A stretch of DNA of 64,000 nucleotides. Source: Achatina immaculata (taxonomy: Eukaryota > Mollusca > Gastropoda > Stylommatophora > Achatinidae). The notes beneath the pieces are model-generated. The model ran no database searches. It worked only from the letters and a program-made list of their open reading frames with translations, and was not told the DNA's origin. Shown in pieces: positions 38,497 through 49,482 of this stretch. Where the stretch lies: NCBI GenBank assembly GCA_009760885.1, contig CM019717.1:51793366-51857365 (forward strand), read 5' to 3'. Position 1 is the first letter of the stretch. Each line of letters starts with the position of its first letter. Position numbers and translations under genes: made by a program.

Positions 38497-41400
38497 CTGT
38501 ATGCAGGAAACTCTCTACTGTAGAAAGTGGAACAACAACACAATTCCTTCAGATCATCAGAGGTAGTACCCCCCCCCCCCCCAGACAAGTGTTTCGGCCC
38601 TATTAAACTCCTGACACTCTAAGGGGGTGAGACCCTCTGGGTCATGATTCCCAGGGGTCTTCTGAGTTGTTGCTTTTTTTTCCCGGGATTAAATTCATGA
38701 TCTTCCAGTTGCCACTGCACTTTGAAGTGCTTCTTTAGCGATTTAGCTACGGAGGACTGGTACTGGTTGTGACAAACGAAATTATTTATGTTCTCAATGC
38801 TTGTTTCGCATACTCCACAGTTAGCATGAAGCCTTTTCTGGTGTTTCTGAAAGGCCTTTCAATGCCCTTGTTCTTGCTTGTCCCTTTATGTCCAGTTGCT
38901 TACATAGGTCGTATGCTTATGTTGCTACGAATCATCTCGCTCCCACTTCTATAGCTATAACTTTTGCCCTGACTCCTGCCCCCCGCCTCAGTTGCTTGTC
39001 CAGGTCATTGTACTTCTCACATTCTTGTTTCGTACGGAACCTTAACCTCGATCATTATTAGTTCATGTTTTTCTATGGAGTACACTACCTGTCGCGTTCC
39101 TGTGTTCTTGATGGCAGTTGGGTATTCTCTTCTTCCTGGTAGGTCCGCTATCGTGTCCCAGACATTTCCACCATCTAACAGTTATGGTAAATGAATGTCC
39201 CTGATTTCAATATTCGACGTCGTACCAGCGCCTATGAAATATTTAGGTGGGACCTCAATTGCTGTTATTTGCTTTATCTTTTGCCCTGTCTACAATGGCT
39301 ACTAGTTCCTGCAGCACTCTGTTGTGCCGCTAGGTGTAGCGTCCTTGACCTAATGATACTCTGCATGCTGACAGCACATGTTCCAATGTTTGCCTTTCGT
39401 TGCAGAGAGGGCACTTTGTGTCTTCTGATAAACCCCAAGTGTAAGCAGAAGTAGCTCTGATGATGAAGCTGAGTCTCAACTGTGCCATTTTCCAGATGTC
39501 ATTCCATGTTAGTGATCCCTGCAGGACTTCCTCCCATGTTGTCCATTGACCTTGCTGTGCCTGTTGGACTGCCCTTATCATCCTCTGAATTCCTTACTTC
39601 GCTGATGATCATATCCCTTCTTTCCGTACAGGAAGCCTTTGACCACCATTTGATTTCACCATGACCAAATCCCCTTCTGTTGGTCTGGGTATATCCTGTT
39701 ACTTCTTTCAAATCCTGTGTTTCCTTGGCTGTGGTCAATTCCTCACTTACTTTCCATTTTCGTCCAGTTTTAACTGTTGGTTGCACTGCTCGTACTACTG
39801 GATCTGTAGATTCTTGTAGCATCATTGCAAGCCTTGTTTTTCCTATCTTGTATTCTTCGACCACAGATTTGAATGGTAGCTGCAGTTTGCTCTTCAGTGT
39901 TACATCAGTTAATCCTGGTGGTACGTCCAGTCACTTTCTTATGAATTTATTTATCTTTCTTTCAATTGTCTCTACTATGCTGGTACTTCGTAAATGAGTA
40001 GTGGCCACATCAACACATTAATTTTGGAATCAGCATGAACTGGAAGCAACATATTTTGAACTTCCCCAGTAACTTGCTTTTGTCTATGATGTGCAGTCCA
40101 TTCTATGCCATTTCTATGACCTGCTTCACCGCGTTTGAGTCTTTCATGGAAGCATCATATACTCTGCCAAGGCTCTTCACTGAGCTCTTCCCCTACAGAT
40201 GGGATTTGATTTGCCACTGTGTACGATCTTTCTATCACCTTCCCCTTTCTGAGGCAGTTCTTTGGCTTGAAGCTCATCCTCATCCAAACGCTCTAACATT
40301 TTCGTGCCTGTGCTTCACTGGTTGTTATTACTGTTGTGTCATCCATGAACGCTTTTAGTGATGGCATCTAACATCCATTTCTGAACCTTGGGCCTTCTGC
40401 TGCTTTCAGGATTACTTGCATGGCTAGTACGAACAGTATGGGAGATACTGTACAGCCCATTGTCCCTAACTGGAGCTCAATCCATCGTAATATATCCTGA
40501 TGTTCCAAGTCTCATGCGGAACCTCGCCATGAAGTACATTTTCAGCATATTTTCAGCATCTTCGTGATTTCTTGTGGATACATGTCTAGTGCTAGCCATA
40601 CCTGGTGCGGTACTGAGCCAGACGCATTGGCTAGGTCAAGCGTAGAGGCTAGGAATCGTAGATCTTTCAAGCGTAGATTGCGTAGACCTTGCCTGTTGAA
40701 TAGCTTCCAAAATCATTGATACATGCTCGAGACATCCTGGGGAACCTGGAATTCCTCCCTTCTGCACGGATGTATCAACATGTACACCCGTGCTAGACGT
40801 AACCATTATCTAGGAGATGTTGTTTGTGATGTTGTTTGTTCTTAGTCTCCTTGCCATCACAAAGAAGAATATCACCACACAATATCATCACAGAGTCCTT
40901 CCACATTCAGAAGTGAGATGGGTCTGAACTGGTTGATTTCAGTGGAATTCTGCTCTTTTGGGATGTTAGCCTTGGTCCATTTGGTCCATGTTCGTATGAG
41001 TTTATGGAGGTTCTTTAGTACTTTGGGGCATCTTTTGTATAGTATGTAAGGGACGCCATTTGGGACTGGTGCTGACTTGCCTTTAGCTTTCCCTATTACG
41101 CTCTCTACTTCTCTTTCTACTGTAAGGTTGGTGGGCTGCATTTGTGGGGCTGCATTTGAATTTGCAGCCTGTGCACCATGGTCACACTAGACCTTTTCTT
41201 CTGCTCGAGAGGTGTATGCTGATTTTTATCAGAGTATGTCTTGCCTTGCTCAGATGTTCCTCGAGCACCTCCCTACTTGCTTTCAGCGTACCTGATTTTG
41301 GCTGTTCAAATAACTGCTTGACAAACCAAAGGATCTCTGTAGAACTTCTCTCTTGCATATCTGGTTTCCCTCTTCCTTTTATATAGTCTTTCAGCTCTGC

Positions 41401-41900
41401 AAAGGGCATTGTGCTGGGATTTTAGATGCAGCCAAACATCTCTTAGTCCTTCCTTTTTCTCTTAGTCCTTCCTTTTCTGTTTCATGTGCCTTCTTGAACA
41501 TTTTCCGGGCATGGTTCTTCTTCTGCTGTTGCTTCTATTTTCCTCTGTCTTCTGAACTTTCTTGGTGTTACTTTTTCTCTTTTCTCTTTTTGCCTGTTTG
41601 GTTCCAAACTCTGTGGATATATGATGCTACCAAATGCTTCCAGTTTTTGCTCAAGGAAATGCTTCCAGTTTTTAGGTTTTACCCTCTCAGCTGTTTCTCC
41701 AATTATTTGCATAATCCTGCGTTCATGTTTTCCCGGCACTTGCTTATTTGCATAATCCTGCGTTCAGGTTTTCCCGGCACTTTGCTGGTGGGAAGTTAAT
41801 CTTGTCTTGTCTCTGGTCTCGTCGGAGGGCTGCATTGCCTCCCTGCCTGACTCAACCTGAATATTATCTGAACCTGATTATATCCTGACAGAGAACTTCT
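38497..41900 (-). mobile_element. RLE-type LINE (R2/NeSL-like architecture), long degenerate copy
   Basis: Minus strand. Upstream linker FAELKDYIKGRGKPDMQERS and LEEHLSKARHT (41.2-41.4 kb); reverse-transcriptase entry GKSAPVPNGVPYILYKRCPK and INQFRPISLLNVEG (40.9-41.1 kb); thumb-like WTTWEEVLQGSLTWNDIWKM; zinc motif CPLCNERQTLEHVLSAC (39.3-39.4 kb); then a restriction-like endonuclease remnant (REYPTAIKN..) near 39.0-39.2 kb. The 3' UTR has a GTTTCGGCCCTATTAAACTC motif and a C-run, ending near 38,497. Frames are broken; the palm with YADD was not found. A related copy is at 60,678-62,830. Confidence 0.8.
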
Positions 41901-42279
41901 AATGTCTTATCTGAGGTCACAGTTAAGTACTGGGCAGCAGGGAACCACCACATCCCGTTCTGTGTATCTTCATGCCACGTTGAGTGTTAAATTTCATGAG
42001 TGTTAAAGTGTTAAATTTCCTGCCACAGATCTGAACTTGAATTCTGAACTTGAATTAATTGGGGCGGATGGGGTAGTTTCCGTATGATCACCCGTGGACC
42101 CCCCCCCCCCTTCTTTTTTTTCGGTGAATCCTGGGGCTGGGACATTTCTTATTTTTGGACTTTGTAGCGTGGATTTTGTAGCGGTAGTATGACTAGTTGC
42201 TGAGGGACGTTTTCCCAGTGAGGATTCTGGTATTTCCCAGTGTCCATCGGTCTTCCCCGGTTGTCAATGGCGTGGATGC

Positions 42280-42605
42280 TCTGTGTGCAGGAAACTATCT
42301 GCTGTAGAGAGCGGAACAACATCAGACAAGTGTTTCGGCCCTATTAAACTCCTGACACTCTAAAAGGGGTGGGTGGGCCCATCTGGGTCATGACTATGAG
42401 AGATTTTGTGAGTTGTTGCTCCCCCCCCCCCTTTTTTTTGGTCCCGGGATTGAACCCATGATCTTCCAGTTAGCACTGGACTTTGAAGTGCATAGCGATT
42501 TATCTGCGGAGGACTGGTATTGGTTGTGACAAACGAAATTACTTATGTTCTCAATGCTTGTTTCGCATACTCCACAACCAGCATGAAGCTGTATTAACAA
42601 ATCTT
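42280..42605 (-). mobile_element. Second 3' end of the RLE-type LINE family
   Basis: Aligns with the 3' ends at 38.5-38.85 kb and 62.5-62.82 kb: CAAGCATTGAGAACAT (minus strand), PGPKKRGGG-type G-run, GTTTCGGCCCTATTAAACTC and a terminal GTTTCCTGCA segment. A 5'-truncated, separate insertion just upstream of the long copy. Confidence 0.75.
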
Positions 42606-43326
42606 GCAAACAGTGTTAATTGTTCAACATGACTTACATCTGGAGGTTCAGTCTGTAACTATGCTATAAAATTTAACTTTCTATACCATGGAAACTTTTT
42701 CCTTTTTTAATAGCCCCAGAGAAGAGAGAAATCAAACCATTTTGAATCCTTTTCTCCAACATAATGTTGGACCGATCCACGAGCAAACGTGGATAAATTA
42801 AACTGTGTACGTATGTGTTTGTTTTTAAATAATTATATTCATATAGTTTTAATTTTTGTGTCCAATCCATTCCACTTTTCCCATTTTTGCCGCCTCCTAA
42901 AACTTGCCGTCCCGTGCATACGCCCGTGTTGCACTATCCATAGGATCAGCCATGCATCTAGCCATCTTCTTCCTGGGCGCTCTATTTATTTGATATCGTA
43001 TTTTCTACTACTGAAGGCCTGTGACAGTAACCAGTGATTGGCCGATCACTTGATCTTTTGCTTCACACTGTGTGGATCTGATCTTTCATGCAGTCTCGTA
43101 AAGTCAGATTGCATCCGTTTTTGTGATATTTCAACGCACAGATATTACACGTTGTTCATTTTGAGTATATCAGAGATAAAATACTTTGTCGAACATAAAC
43201 ACGCAGAGGTTAATAATGATAATAATGATAATGCAGTCATTGATAGAACCCTGCTTGCGTTTACATGCTCCATAAAAATGTGACGAATCTGTAATCAGAA
43301 ATAGCCAAACGCCCCAGTACAGTATC
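42606..43326. other. Intergenic, nothing recognised
   Basis: About 0.7 kb with no repeat or coding signal I can support. Confidence 0.5.
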
Positions 43327-43338
43327 ATCAGTCTGCTC

Positions 43339-44619
43339 TTCTTCTTCTTCTTTGTTCGCTTCTACCAACAAGATCGCCCCGTGATCCTACTGAATTTACT
43401 CCTGTGGTCCTTGATTGGTCCTGTGGTCCTCCTGTGGTCCAGAGAGAGCCACAAGAGATCCCCGAGAGGACCACATGAGGTTCAGATTATCGCGGGGCAT
43501 GGACCTCTATTCTCGGTGGGTCGCAGAAGCGGGGTTGCGTGACACTGTGGTTATCATTGCACCAGTTTAATCTAGAGTTGGACTTTCTCACCGGAAAACC
43601 TCGACGTATTTTAGATATCAGTATATCCCCGCTGGGTGAGAGGTGGCAGCCTATCCAGCCCAGAGTTGGACTTTCTCACCGGAAAACCTCGACATGTTTT
43701 AGATATCCGTATATCCTCGCCGGCTAGCGTAGTGGTTAGAGCACTCGTCTAGCAACCAAATGGTCGAGGGTTCGAATCCCCAGCTGAGCGGGATTTTTTT
43801 TCCGACCAATACGGCCCTGAGGTCGACCCAGCCTCGTAAAATGGGTACCAGAGAAAATCTGGGAAGTAAAGGCAGCGAGGAAAGGAACTGGTCACCCTAC
43901 CTCATACGCTGATGACCCAGCATAATGAGGTCTCTAACGCTTCACCCCCTACGGCATTTGAAATGCTATGGGACTATCTTTACTTTTTTATATCCTCGCC
44001 GGGTGAGAGGTGGTTACCCATCTAGTCCCGTGTTGGACTTTCTCACCGGAAAACCTTGGCGTGATTAGGATACGCATATATTCCCGTCAGGTGAGAGGTG
44101 GTTTGCTATCTATACTGCACTGGTCCAGTGTCTTCGACTTCAGGGTTTTGTGGTTGTGGCCGCTACCTTTCCTAGTGTTTATCGGACGTGGCCGGCCTCT
44201 AGAGCAGGAGTGCCGTGGTATGAGTAGCTCTCGTCGCGAGACCACTGGACATACCGATTAATCTTCACTTTATCATTTCCATCACCTTTTCACAGCGGCG
44301 GCGCTCGGCAACCCTAATAGCATTTTCTTCATTGGCCGGGAGGAGTTTCATCCCACGCGCGGCAGACGAAAAATCTCGCCAGCAGTGTCTTAATTTAACC
44401 CCTGAGTTAAGCCGGTTCAGGCAATCCGCCCGGTATGGGTGCATACATAAGACGTTGCCGACCTCCAGAGCAGAGGTACCTTGATTTGAGCAGTTCTGAC
44501 CTCGAGACTGCTAAGTACTTCACTTAATCCTTTCTTTCACCTTTTCCACGGTAGCGCCGCGCGACAACCCTATTCGCACCTTTCTTCACATGGCAGCTGA
44601 ATAATCTCGCCAGCAGCGG
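43339..44619 (-). mobile_element. GAA-tailed composite repeat, copy 5 (oldest, SINE-interrupted)
   Basis: Minus orientation with CTTCTTCTTCTTCTTTGTTCGC at the low edge, flanked by ATCAGTCTGCTC / ATCAATCTGCTC (43327-43338, 44620-44631). More diverged than copies 1-4 and with modules deleted. A SINE sits in one of the 95-bp modules. Confidence 0.85.
43724..43989 (+). mobile_element. tRNA-derived SINE, copy 3 (best preserved)
   Basis: Good A box (TAGCGTAGTGGTTAGAGC) and B box (GGTTCGAATCC, 43769-43779) with tRNA-like spacing, then a body with GGGTACCAGAGAAAATCTGG and CTACGGCATTTGAAATGCTA, ending TACTTTTTT. Flanked by ATATCCTCGCCGG (43711-43723 and 43990-44002), which is composite-repeat sequence. 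Youngest of four copies in the window by box quality. Confidence 0.93.
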
Positions 44620-44639
44620 ATCAATCTGCTCATCTTATA

Positions 44640-45185
44640 TCAGAAAATGACCGAAGTGCATCCTCGCCATCTTTCTGTATCTCAGAAGAACTATAGCCTG
44701 TTTAGTTGGTCATTGTACGACTAATATTTCTAGTTCTTTTAGTATTAAAATTATGTTTACTACCAGAGTTCTAAGATAATGTCAGTGTGTGATTTCTGGT
44801 TTTGCTTCAGATGATGTGTCATATTAAGTTTATCTTACATTTTATAGTTTGTTTAATTCGACTTACCATTAGAATTAAATTGGATATTCATGTCTTCATC
44901 TGAACTGAAGGATTGAGCCAATTATTTACTCCACACACGAGCTCTTCGGAGGTAACCCAATTTCTCTGTGGCAATTCGAGGCTGACCAGTCCTCGATATT
45001 TCAGGGAATTGGTCAGAAATCGTGAAATAACTTTTTTTCACACACAACTTTCTCGCCTTTTTTGAACGAGTTAATCAGTCGTAATTGAGTGCAGTCGTCC
45101 GTCCGTTCCCCCCCCCCCCCTTTTTTTTTCGTTACACTCATCTGTGCGCTCATCTCTGAATTTCCTCCACCAGTCTCCCACAAAA
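44640..45185. other. Intergenic, nothing recognised
   Basis: AT-rich with a C-run/T-run at 45,110-45,129. No supported feature. Confidence 0.5.
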
Positions 45186-45189
45186 CTGT

Positions 45190-45375
45190 CACTCAAAACT
45201 TTATAACTGTACACACGACACTTCTTCGTCGTTCGCTCAGACGTCGACGCAAATCTCTCTCACAAGTGCAGCAGTTTGTCTCTGGTTTTCAGCATCACCG
45301 TAGAGCTTCTTTTATAGGACTCTGGCCAGGTCCCTTGCGTAAGTGGATTGTGTAACTGGGAACTCTGAGGGTATG
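45190..45375 (-). mobile_element. I/Nimb-like LINE 3'-end fragment
   Basis: The reverse strand reads CAGTTACACAATCCACTTAC, GGGACCTGGCCAGAGTCC, AAGCTCTACGGTGATGCTGA and GCGAACGACGAAGAAG, matching the end of the element at 1,060-1,222 (ST WPD..., KLYGNAEN, TATFVREIGVDV). Short 5'-truncated copy. Confidence 0.7.
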
Positions 45376-45454
45376 ATATCTATTGCTCTTTGCAGACATA
45401 CAAGGTCCCACACACACGCACACACAAGACTGTATTTGTATCTCATTTTACTGC

Positions 45455-46010
45455 GTACTTTGACAAAAAATCAGATTCGATCTCCGTCAAAATAATTCCC
45501 ATTTGAGTTGACACAAAGCTGCATACGATGCTGTCTACGTTCAAACCAGTTCTACGGATCATTTTTTGAAAGGCTATTGAGAACCTCCGTCGTTTGTGCT
45601 TTCATATCTTCTACTGACCAAAAAAAAATTCTTTGACCACCAACCTGATCTTTGGGTATAGGCAGAAGTCACAGTAACCCATGTTTGGCGAATATGAGTG
45701 ATGCTCAAGCACAGTGATGAGTTTACTAAAAACTACTTCACAGACAAAGCGCTATGAGCTGGCGCATTGTCTTGGTGTAAAATCCAGGACAGTTATCATC
45801 TTTCAAGTCCTCTCTGCCTTCTGAAAATCGTTTGTGCCGTTCAAAAAACGCGTGCATGAGACAAGCATTCAGTACCGTAAACCTTTCTGCCACGGATATC
45901 TTCACAAGAAACTTGCTGATAACTCGCTGTTCAGTTTTGCATTCCGCTATTTTCCGACTGAGCGTAGAAATAAGTCTCGTATTTAAACACGCACCCGCTG
46001 GTGCTGAGTA
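45455..46010 (-). mobile_element. Internally deleted mariner transposon
   Basis: Minus strand: an N-terminal helix-turn-helix part (KTEQRVISKFLVKISVAERF, FFERHKRFSEGREDLKDDNC) is joined directly to the C-terminal catalytic part (QDNAPAHSAL, HHSYSP......CDFCLYP, NWFERRQHRMQLCVN, GNYFDGDRI). About 100-120 residues including the first catalytic Asp block are missing at the join, and there are stops. The third Asp (in CDF) remains. Transposase non-functional. Confidence 0.8.
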
Positions 46011-46099
46011 AAGCGATGGAGTTGAGCACTGTCTTATGATGCCAGGCTAGAACACGCTTTGTAATCACCTCTTTGTCTCTCCCCCTCCACTCTCGGTTC

Positions 46100-47310
46100 A
46101 CTACCAACATGGTCAGTCTCTGGTTTGTTTTTTTTTTTTAGTCAGACTTCGTAAGTCTGGTGGGTCAACATCCACGCTCACGATATCGCTATAGCTACTG
46201 TACAGTGTGGTTTGTATAATTTATTTGGCTTAATGTGGCCAATTAGAGCAAAAGTAGAGAATCTGATAATTATGTCAAGCAAAAGAGAAGCTGTGAAATC
46301 CTTCCTTTAAATGAGAAGATTACAATTTTTTATTTGATTTTGACAGAAAGAAAGTAGAATGCCGAAGTTATCACCATGTACAAGAACAAATCTCTTCGTG
46401 AATGTGATAAATATTTAATGAATATGGAAAGGCATTTAATCTGTAGCCGGAAGACAGGGACAGAAAGGGTGCTCTGGTAGACAGTAACGTAATTTTTAAA
46501 TTTAACTGTATCACTGGTACATGGGGTGGTGATGGGGGCACTGAACAGAAATGGAAATGTCCTGACTGCGATGATTTTTGATTAACAAACGGACGAATTT
46601 TTTTTTTTTTACAAACTGGTTTCATTTTCACTGTCTGTTGTCAGCACTGTGTCATTTACACACATCTGTTATTATTTTCGCTCCTTTAACATTTCTAATG
46701 ACAAATTGAGCTCAATAAAGCTGAAGGATATGACAGCTACAAAGCCTCTACAGGAGTTAAATTTACTAACCCAGGCACACTTGAAAACAGACATGATATC
46801 GACTCCAAAATTAATTGTTCCTTATACTGTAATCGAGCTGAAAGTGGATGAATGACAATTTTTTTCCCTTTCGTTACCAGTCATTGTATTAGCCGGAACG
46901 ATGATTTTAATTTGCTTTCTTCTCTCCGTATTAGTTTGTTTGGTTTCTTAGACTTCAAATAAAAGAAACGGGGAGATGTGCTCAGTGGGACTGTGGTGTC
47001 TCAAAAAGGTATGAGAAACAGTAAATAAGATCGTCAACCCCCGCAATCTTTTATGGTAAACAGCAGCATAACAAAATTTAACAGACATGAAAAGACACGT
47101 ACGTCGGGTAAACAAAGAATAAAAGCACGACTAACGGGAAAATATGAATCGTTTACGCCCCCGCAAGCACACTACAGAGGAACAAAGTGACTCGATTGTT
47201 CAAATATGTGTATTTCCAGTGTTACAGAAAGCGATAAAAAAACCAGCAATGTAAGGACTACAAGAGGCATAGTCAATCCATTTTCCGCTGAGAGGGACAA
47301 ACTGATTGTC
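46100..47310. other. Intergenic, nothing recognised
   Basis: AT-rich, several poly-T runs. No reading frame or repeat I can identify. Confidence 0.5.
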
Positions 47311-47315
47311 TAAGT

Positions 47316-47640
47316 CAGGGGTCGGCAACCTTCTAGTGGGGTTGTACCGAAGTAATGTTGCAAAGCCACATTAGCGTGTCATAAGCCCACCATATTTTTA
47401 TGTATAACAATCACTGAAACACATTAATTATGATATTCCTTGTTGATTATTTAATATAAATAGAAATAAATACAAAAAACTATGTTTTGCAAATTTAAGT
47501 TCTGACCACATTATTTTGAAATTTTATTACACAGTTGTCAAATGTATATGTGGATGTTAACATAGAATGCCCGATAGCCTGAATAGCAAAACAACTAAAT
47601 AACTCAAAAGTAAAACACGTTATTAAATTATTATTATTAT
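47316..47640 (+). mobile_element. hAT-like transposon terminus
   Basis: CAGGGGTCGGCAACCTT at 47316-47332 is the canonical left terminal inverted repeat of many hAT elements. No matching right end (GGTTGCCGACCCCTG) is seen downstream, so only a one-ended fragment can be claimed; the right limit is arbitrary. Confidence 0.55.
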
Positions 47641-47749
47641 GAGTTATAATAAACTTCACAGTTGTGTGCTCGCTAAGTAATAGAGCTGTTCTACTTATTT
47701 CCTAGTGTATACATTTAGTTTATGCCTCTGCTCCACAAACTGTATCACT

Positions 47750-48690
47750 CATTCATCCATTTGCACGTCCCTTGAGGAACTTTGCCTCCCAAATAGCACT
47801 CCTGTGGGCCTCTCGGTTGTGAGCAAGATGGCCTGCTGCTGATGCATCCATTTGCAGATCATCAATGATGTCTTGCAGCCATTTTTGCCGTGGTCTTCCT
47901 CTCTTTCTTTTTCCCATTATATACCCTTCAAAGACGGTCTTCTCTAGATTATCATGTCGTTTAATGTGTCCAAAATATTTAAGTTTTCTCTCTTTAATCC
48001 TCTTTACTAGCCAGCCTTCTTCAACATTAAGTTCTTGTAGTATGGATATATTTGTTCTTTTTATGTTCATGATATTTGAAGAACTCATCTTTAGCATTTA
48101 CATTCAGTGGCATTTATGAGTTTCTCAACTGTTTTGTTAAGTGATAACAGGTCTCACAGGCATATGTTGCTATGGGAAAGATGCATGCCCTTAAAAATCT
48201 TATTTTTGTGGTTTGTCTGTTCCTCTCCACAGATTCTTTAGTATTTTTACTTTCTGAAGAGCGATAGATGTCCTCCTTTTAATTTCCCTCATTGTATCTC
48301 CATTATTAGTTAGCAGTGATCCAAGATATTCAAAGCTCTCAACTTCTTCCAGTTTTTCCTCATTGATACATATTTCAGCTGCCTTGTTAGTTTTGTCAGT
48401 TGTCATCAATTTAGTTTTCTTTGCATTTAAGATAGAGGTTGTGCTCTTCGCTGTTCTTACGGACTGACATAATTAGTTTTTCCATTCCTTTTTGTGCTGT
48501 GGATAGTAATACTGTGTCATCAGCATATCTAATCTTTGGTATTTCATAACCTCCAATTGTTATGGCATCGTAATATTCTTTGTCTACATCTTCTCTAACA
48601 TTCCTCATTATATCTTCAGTATACAAGTTAAATAAGTAAGGTAACAATATGCACCCTTGACGGACCCCTTGTCAAACTGTATCAGGGGTT
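47750..48690 (-). mobile_element. RTE-like LINE 3' half, next to the Bcl-2 family promoter
   Basis: Minus strand encodes QGCILLPYLFNLYTEDIMRN, the catalytic IRYADDTVLLS (about 48.51-48.55 kb), FEYLGSLLTNNG, ALQKVKILKNLWRG, KYFGHIKRHDNLEKTVFEGY and GKRKRGRPRQKWLQDIIDDL. Frameshifts separate the blocks. Truncated 5' at about 48,690, leaving only about 170 bases to the Bcl-2 family ATG. Confidence 0.85.
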
Positions 48691-48699
48691 GTAATATTT

Positions 48700-48864
48700 A
48701 TAGCTGCTAAGGAGCGACCAGTGTCTAAATTTAGCAAATCGTCTTCTCGGAGCCTGCCATTGGTTGAGACAAAAGTCGGTCTTCCAGCCATTTTGTATTT
48801 GTAGGTGGACGTGTTGTGCTTTCAGTTTTTGTGCTTTCCGTAAATAAATTCGTGGGTAAACACA
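48700..48864 (+). promoter_or_regulatory. Proximal promoter and 5' UTR of the Bcl-2 family gene
   Basis: The only non-transposon sequence upstream of the ATG. It contains an inverted CCAAT box (ATTGG in ccattggttg, near 48757) and a YY1-type GCCATTTT (near 48788), with no TATA box. Both sites suit a TATA-less promoter; the start point is not determined. A truncated RTE abuts on the upstream side. Confidence 0.4.
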
Positions 48865-49482
48865 ATGTCTGTAGACAACGATTCACAGAAAAAGATGTAC
48901 GAAAGATTATTTCCTGGGTTTAGTTCTACAAACCATCAGCTTCCCGTGATAGGTGAGATATTTCGTTCGTTGTTTTCCATTCCGGAAACATCAAATGTAA
49001 CGTCGGATGGAACACAGGCTTCAACAGATTCGCTTCTGGATAAAATTCGCCGAGACGCTGAGTTTATGGCACAGGATTTGATCATGAATTTTGGAAAAGA
49101 AAATGCCCCCCAGCCGCCAAATACGTACTGTAAGACATTAAGAAGAACCGTGACGGAGATATCGAATAAACATGACCGATTTTTCAGGGGGATAGGCAAC
49201 AGGCTAAAGCTCGACGAGGAAAGTGCGTTACAGACATTTCTAATAATCGGTGATGAAATATTTGAAGGAGGACAAGTAAACTGGGGGAGGATAATTGCTG
49301 TTTATGCTTTTGCAGCACACATGGCAAACTACCTGACAGACAATGAAGGCAGCGTGGACCCAGAATTGAAAGAAGCCAAGGAAGAAAGAAAATCAGAGTC
49401 GCTTAAAACGAAAATTGCAGTGTTTGTTGGTCAGTACATAGGAAACAAACTTGGAAAGTGGATTCTAAATAATGGGGGATGG
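48865..49482 (+). CDS. Bcl-2 family gene exon 1
   Basis: 206 codons from the ATG to the Trp of BH2 (GGATGG|gtaagt, a consensus donor). Reading through the donor would add 21 codons and then a stop, giving a 227-residue form lacking the second half of BH2 and the membrane anchor. Upstream LINE debris ends about 170 bases before the ATG. Confidence 0.92.

Noticed and set aside
41353..41799. 148-codon hydrophobic plus-strand frame
   Set aside because: It is the antisense of the RLE-type LINE upstream region (minus strand), which has the recognisable domain.
43724..43800. Functional tRNA gene
   Set aside because: A and B boxes are good, but the element has a 190-base non-tRNA body, a T tail and target duplications, and diverged copies elsewhere; it is a SINE.
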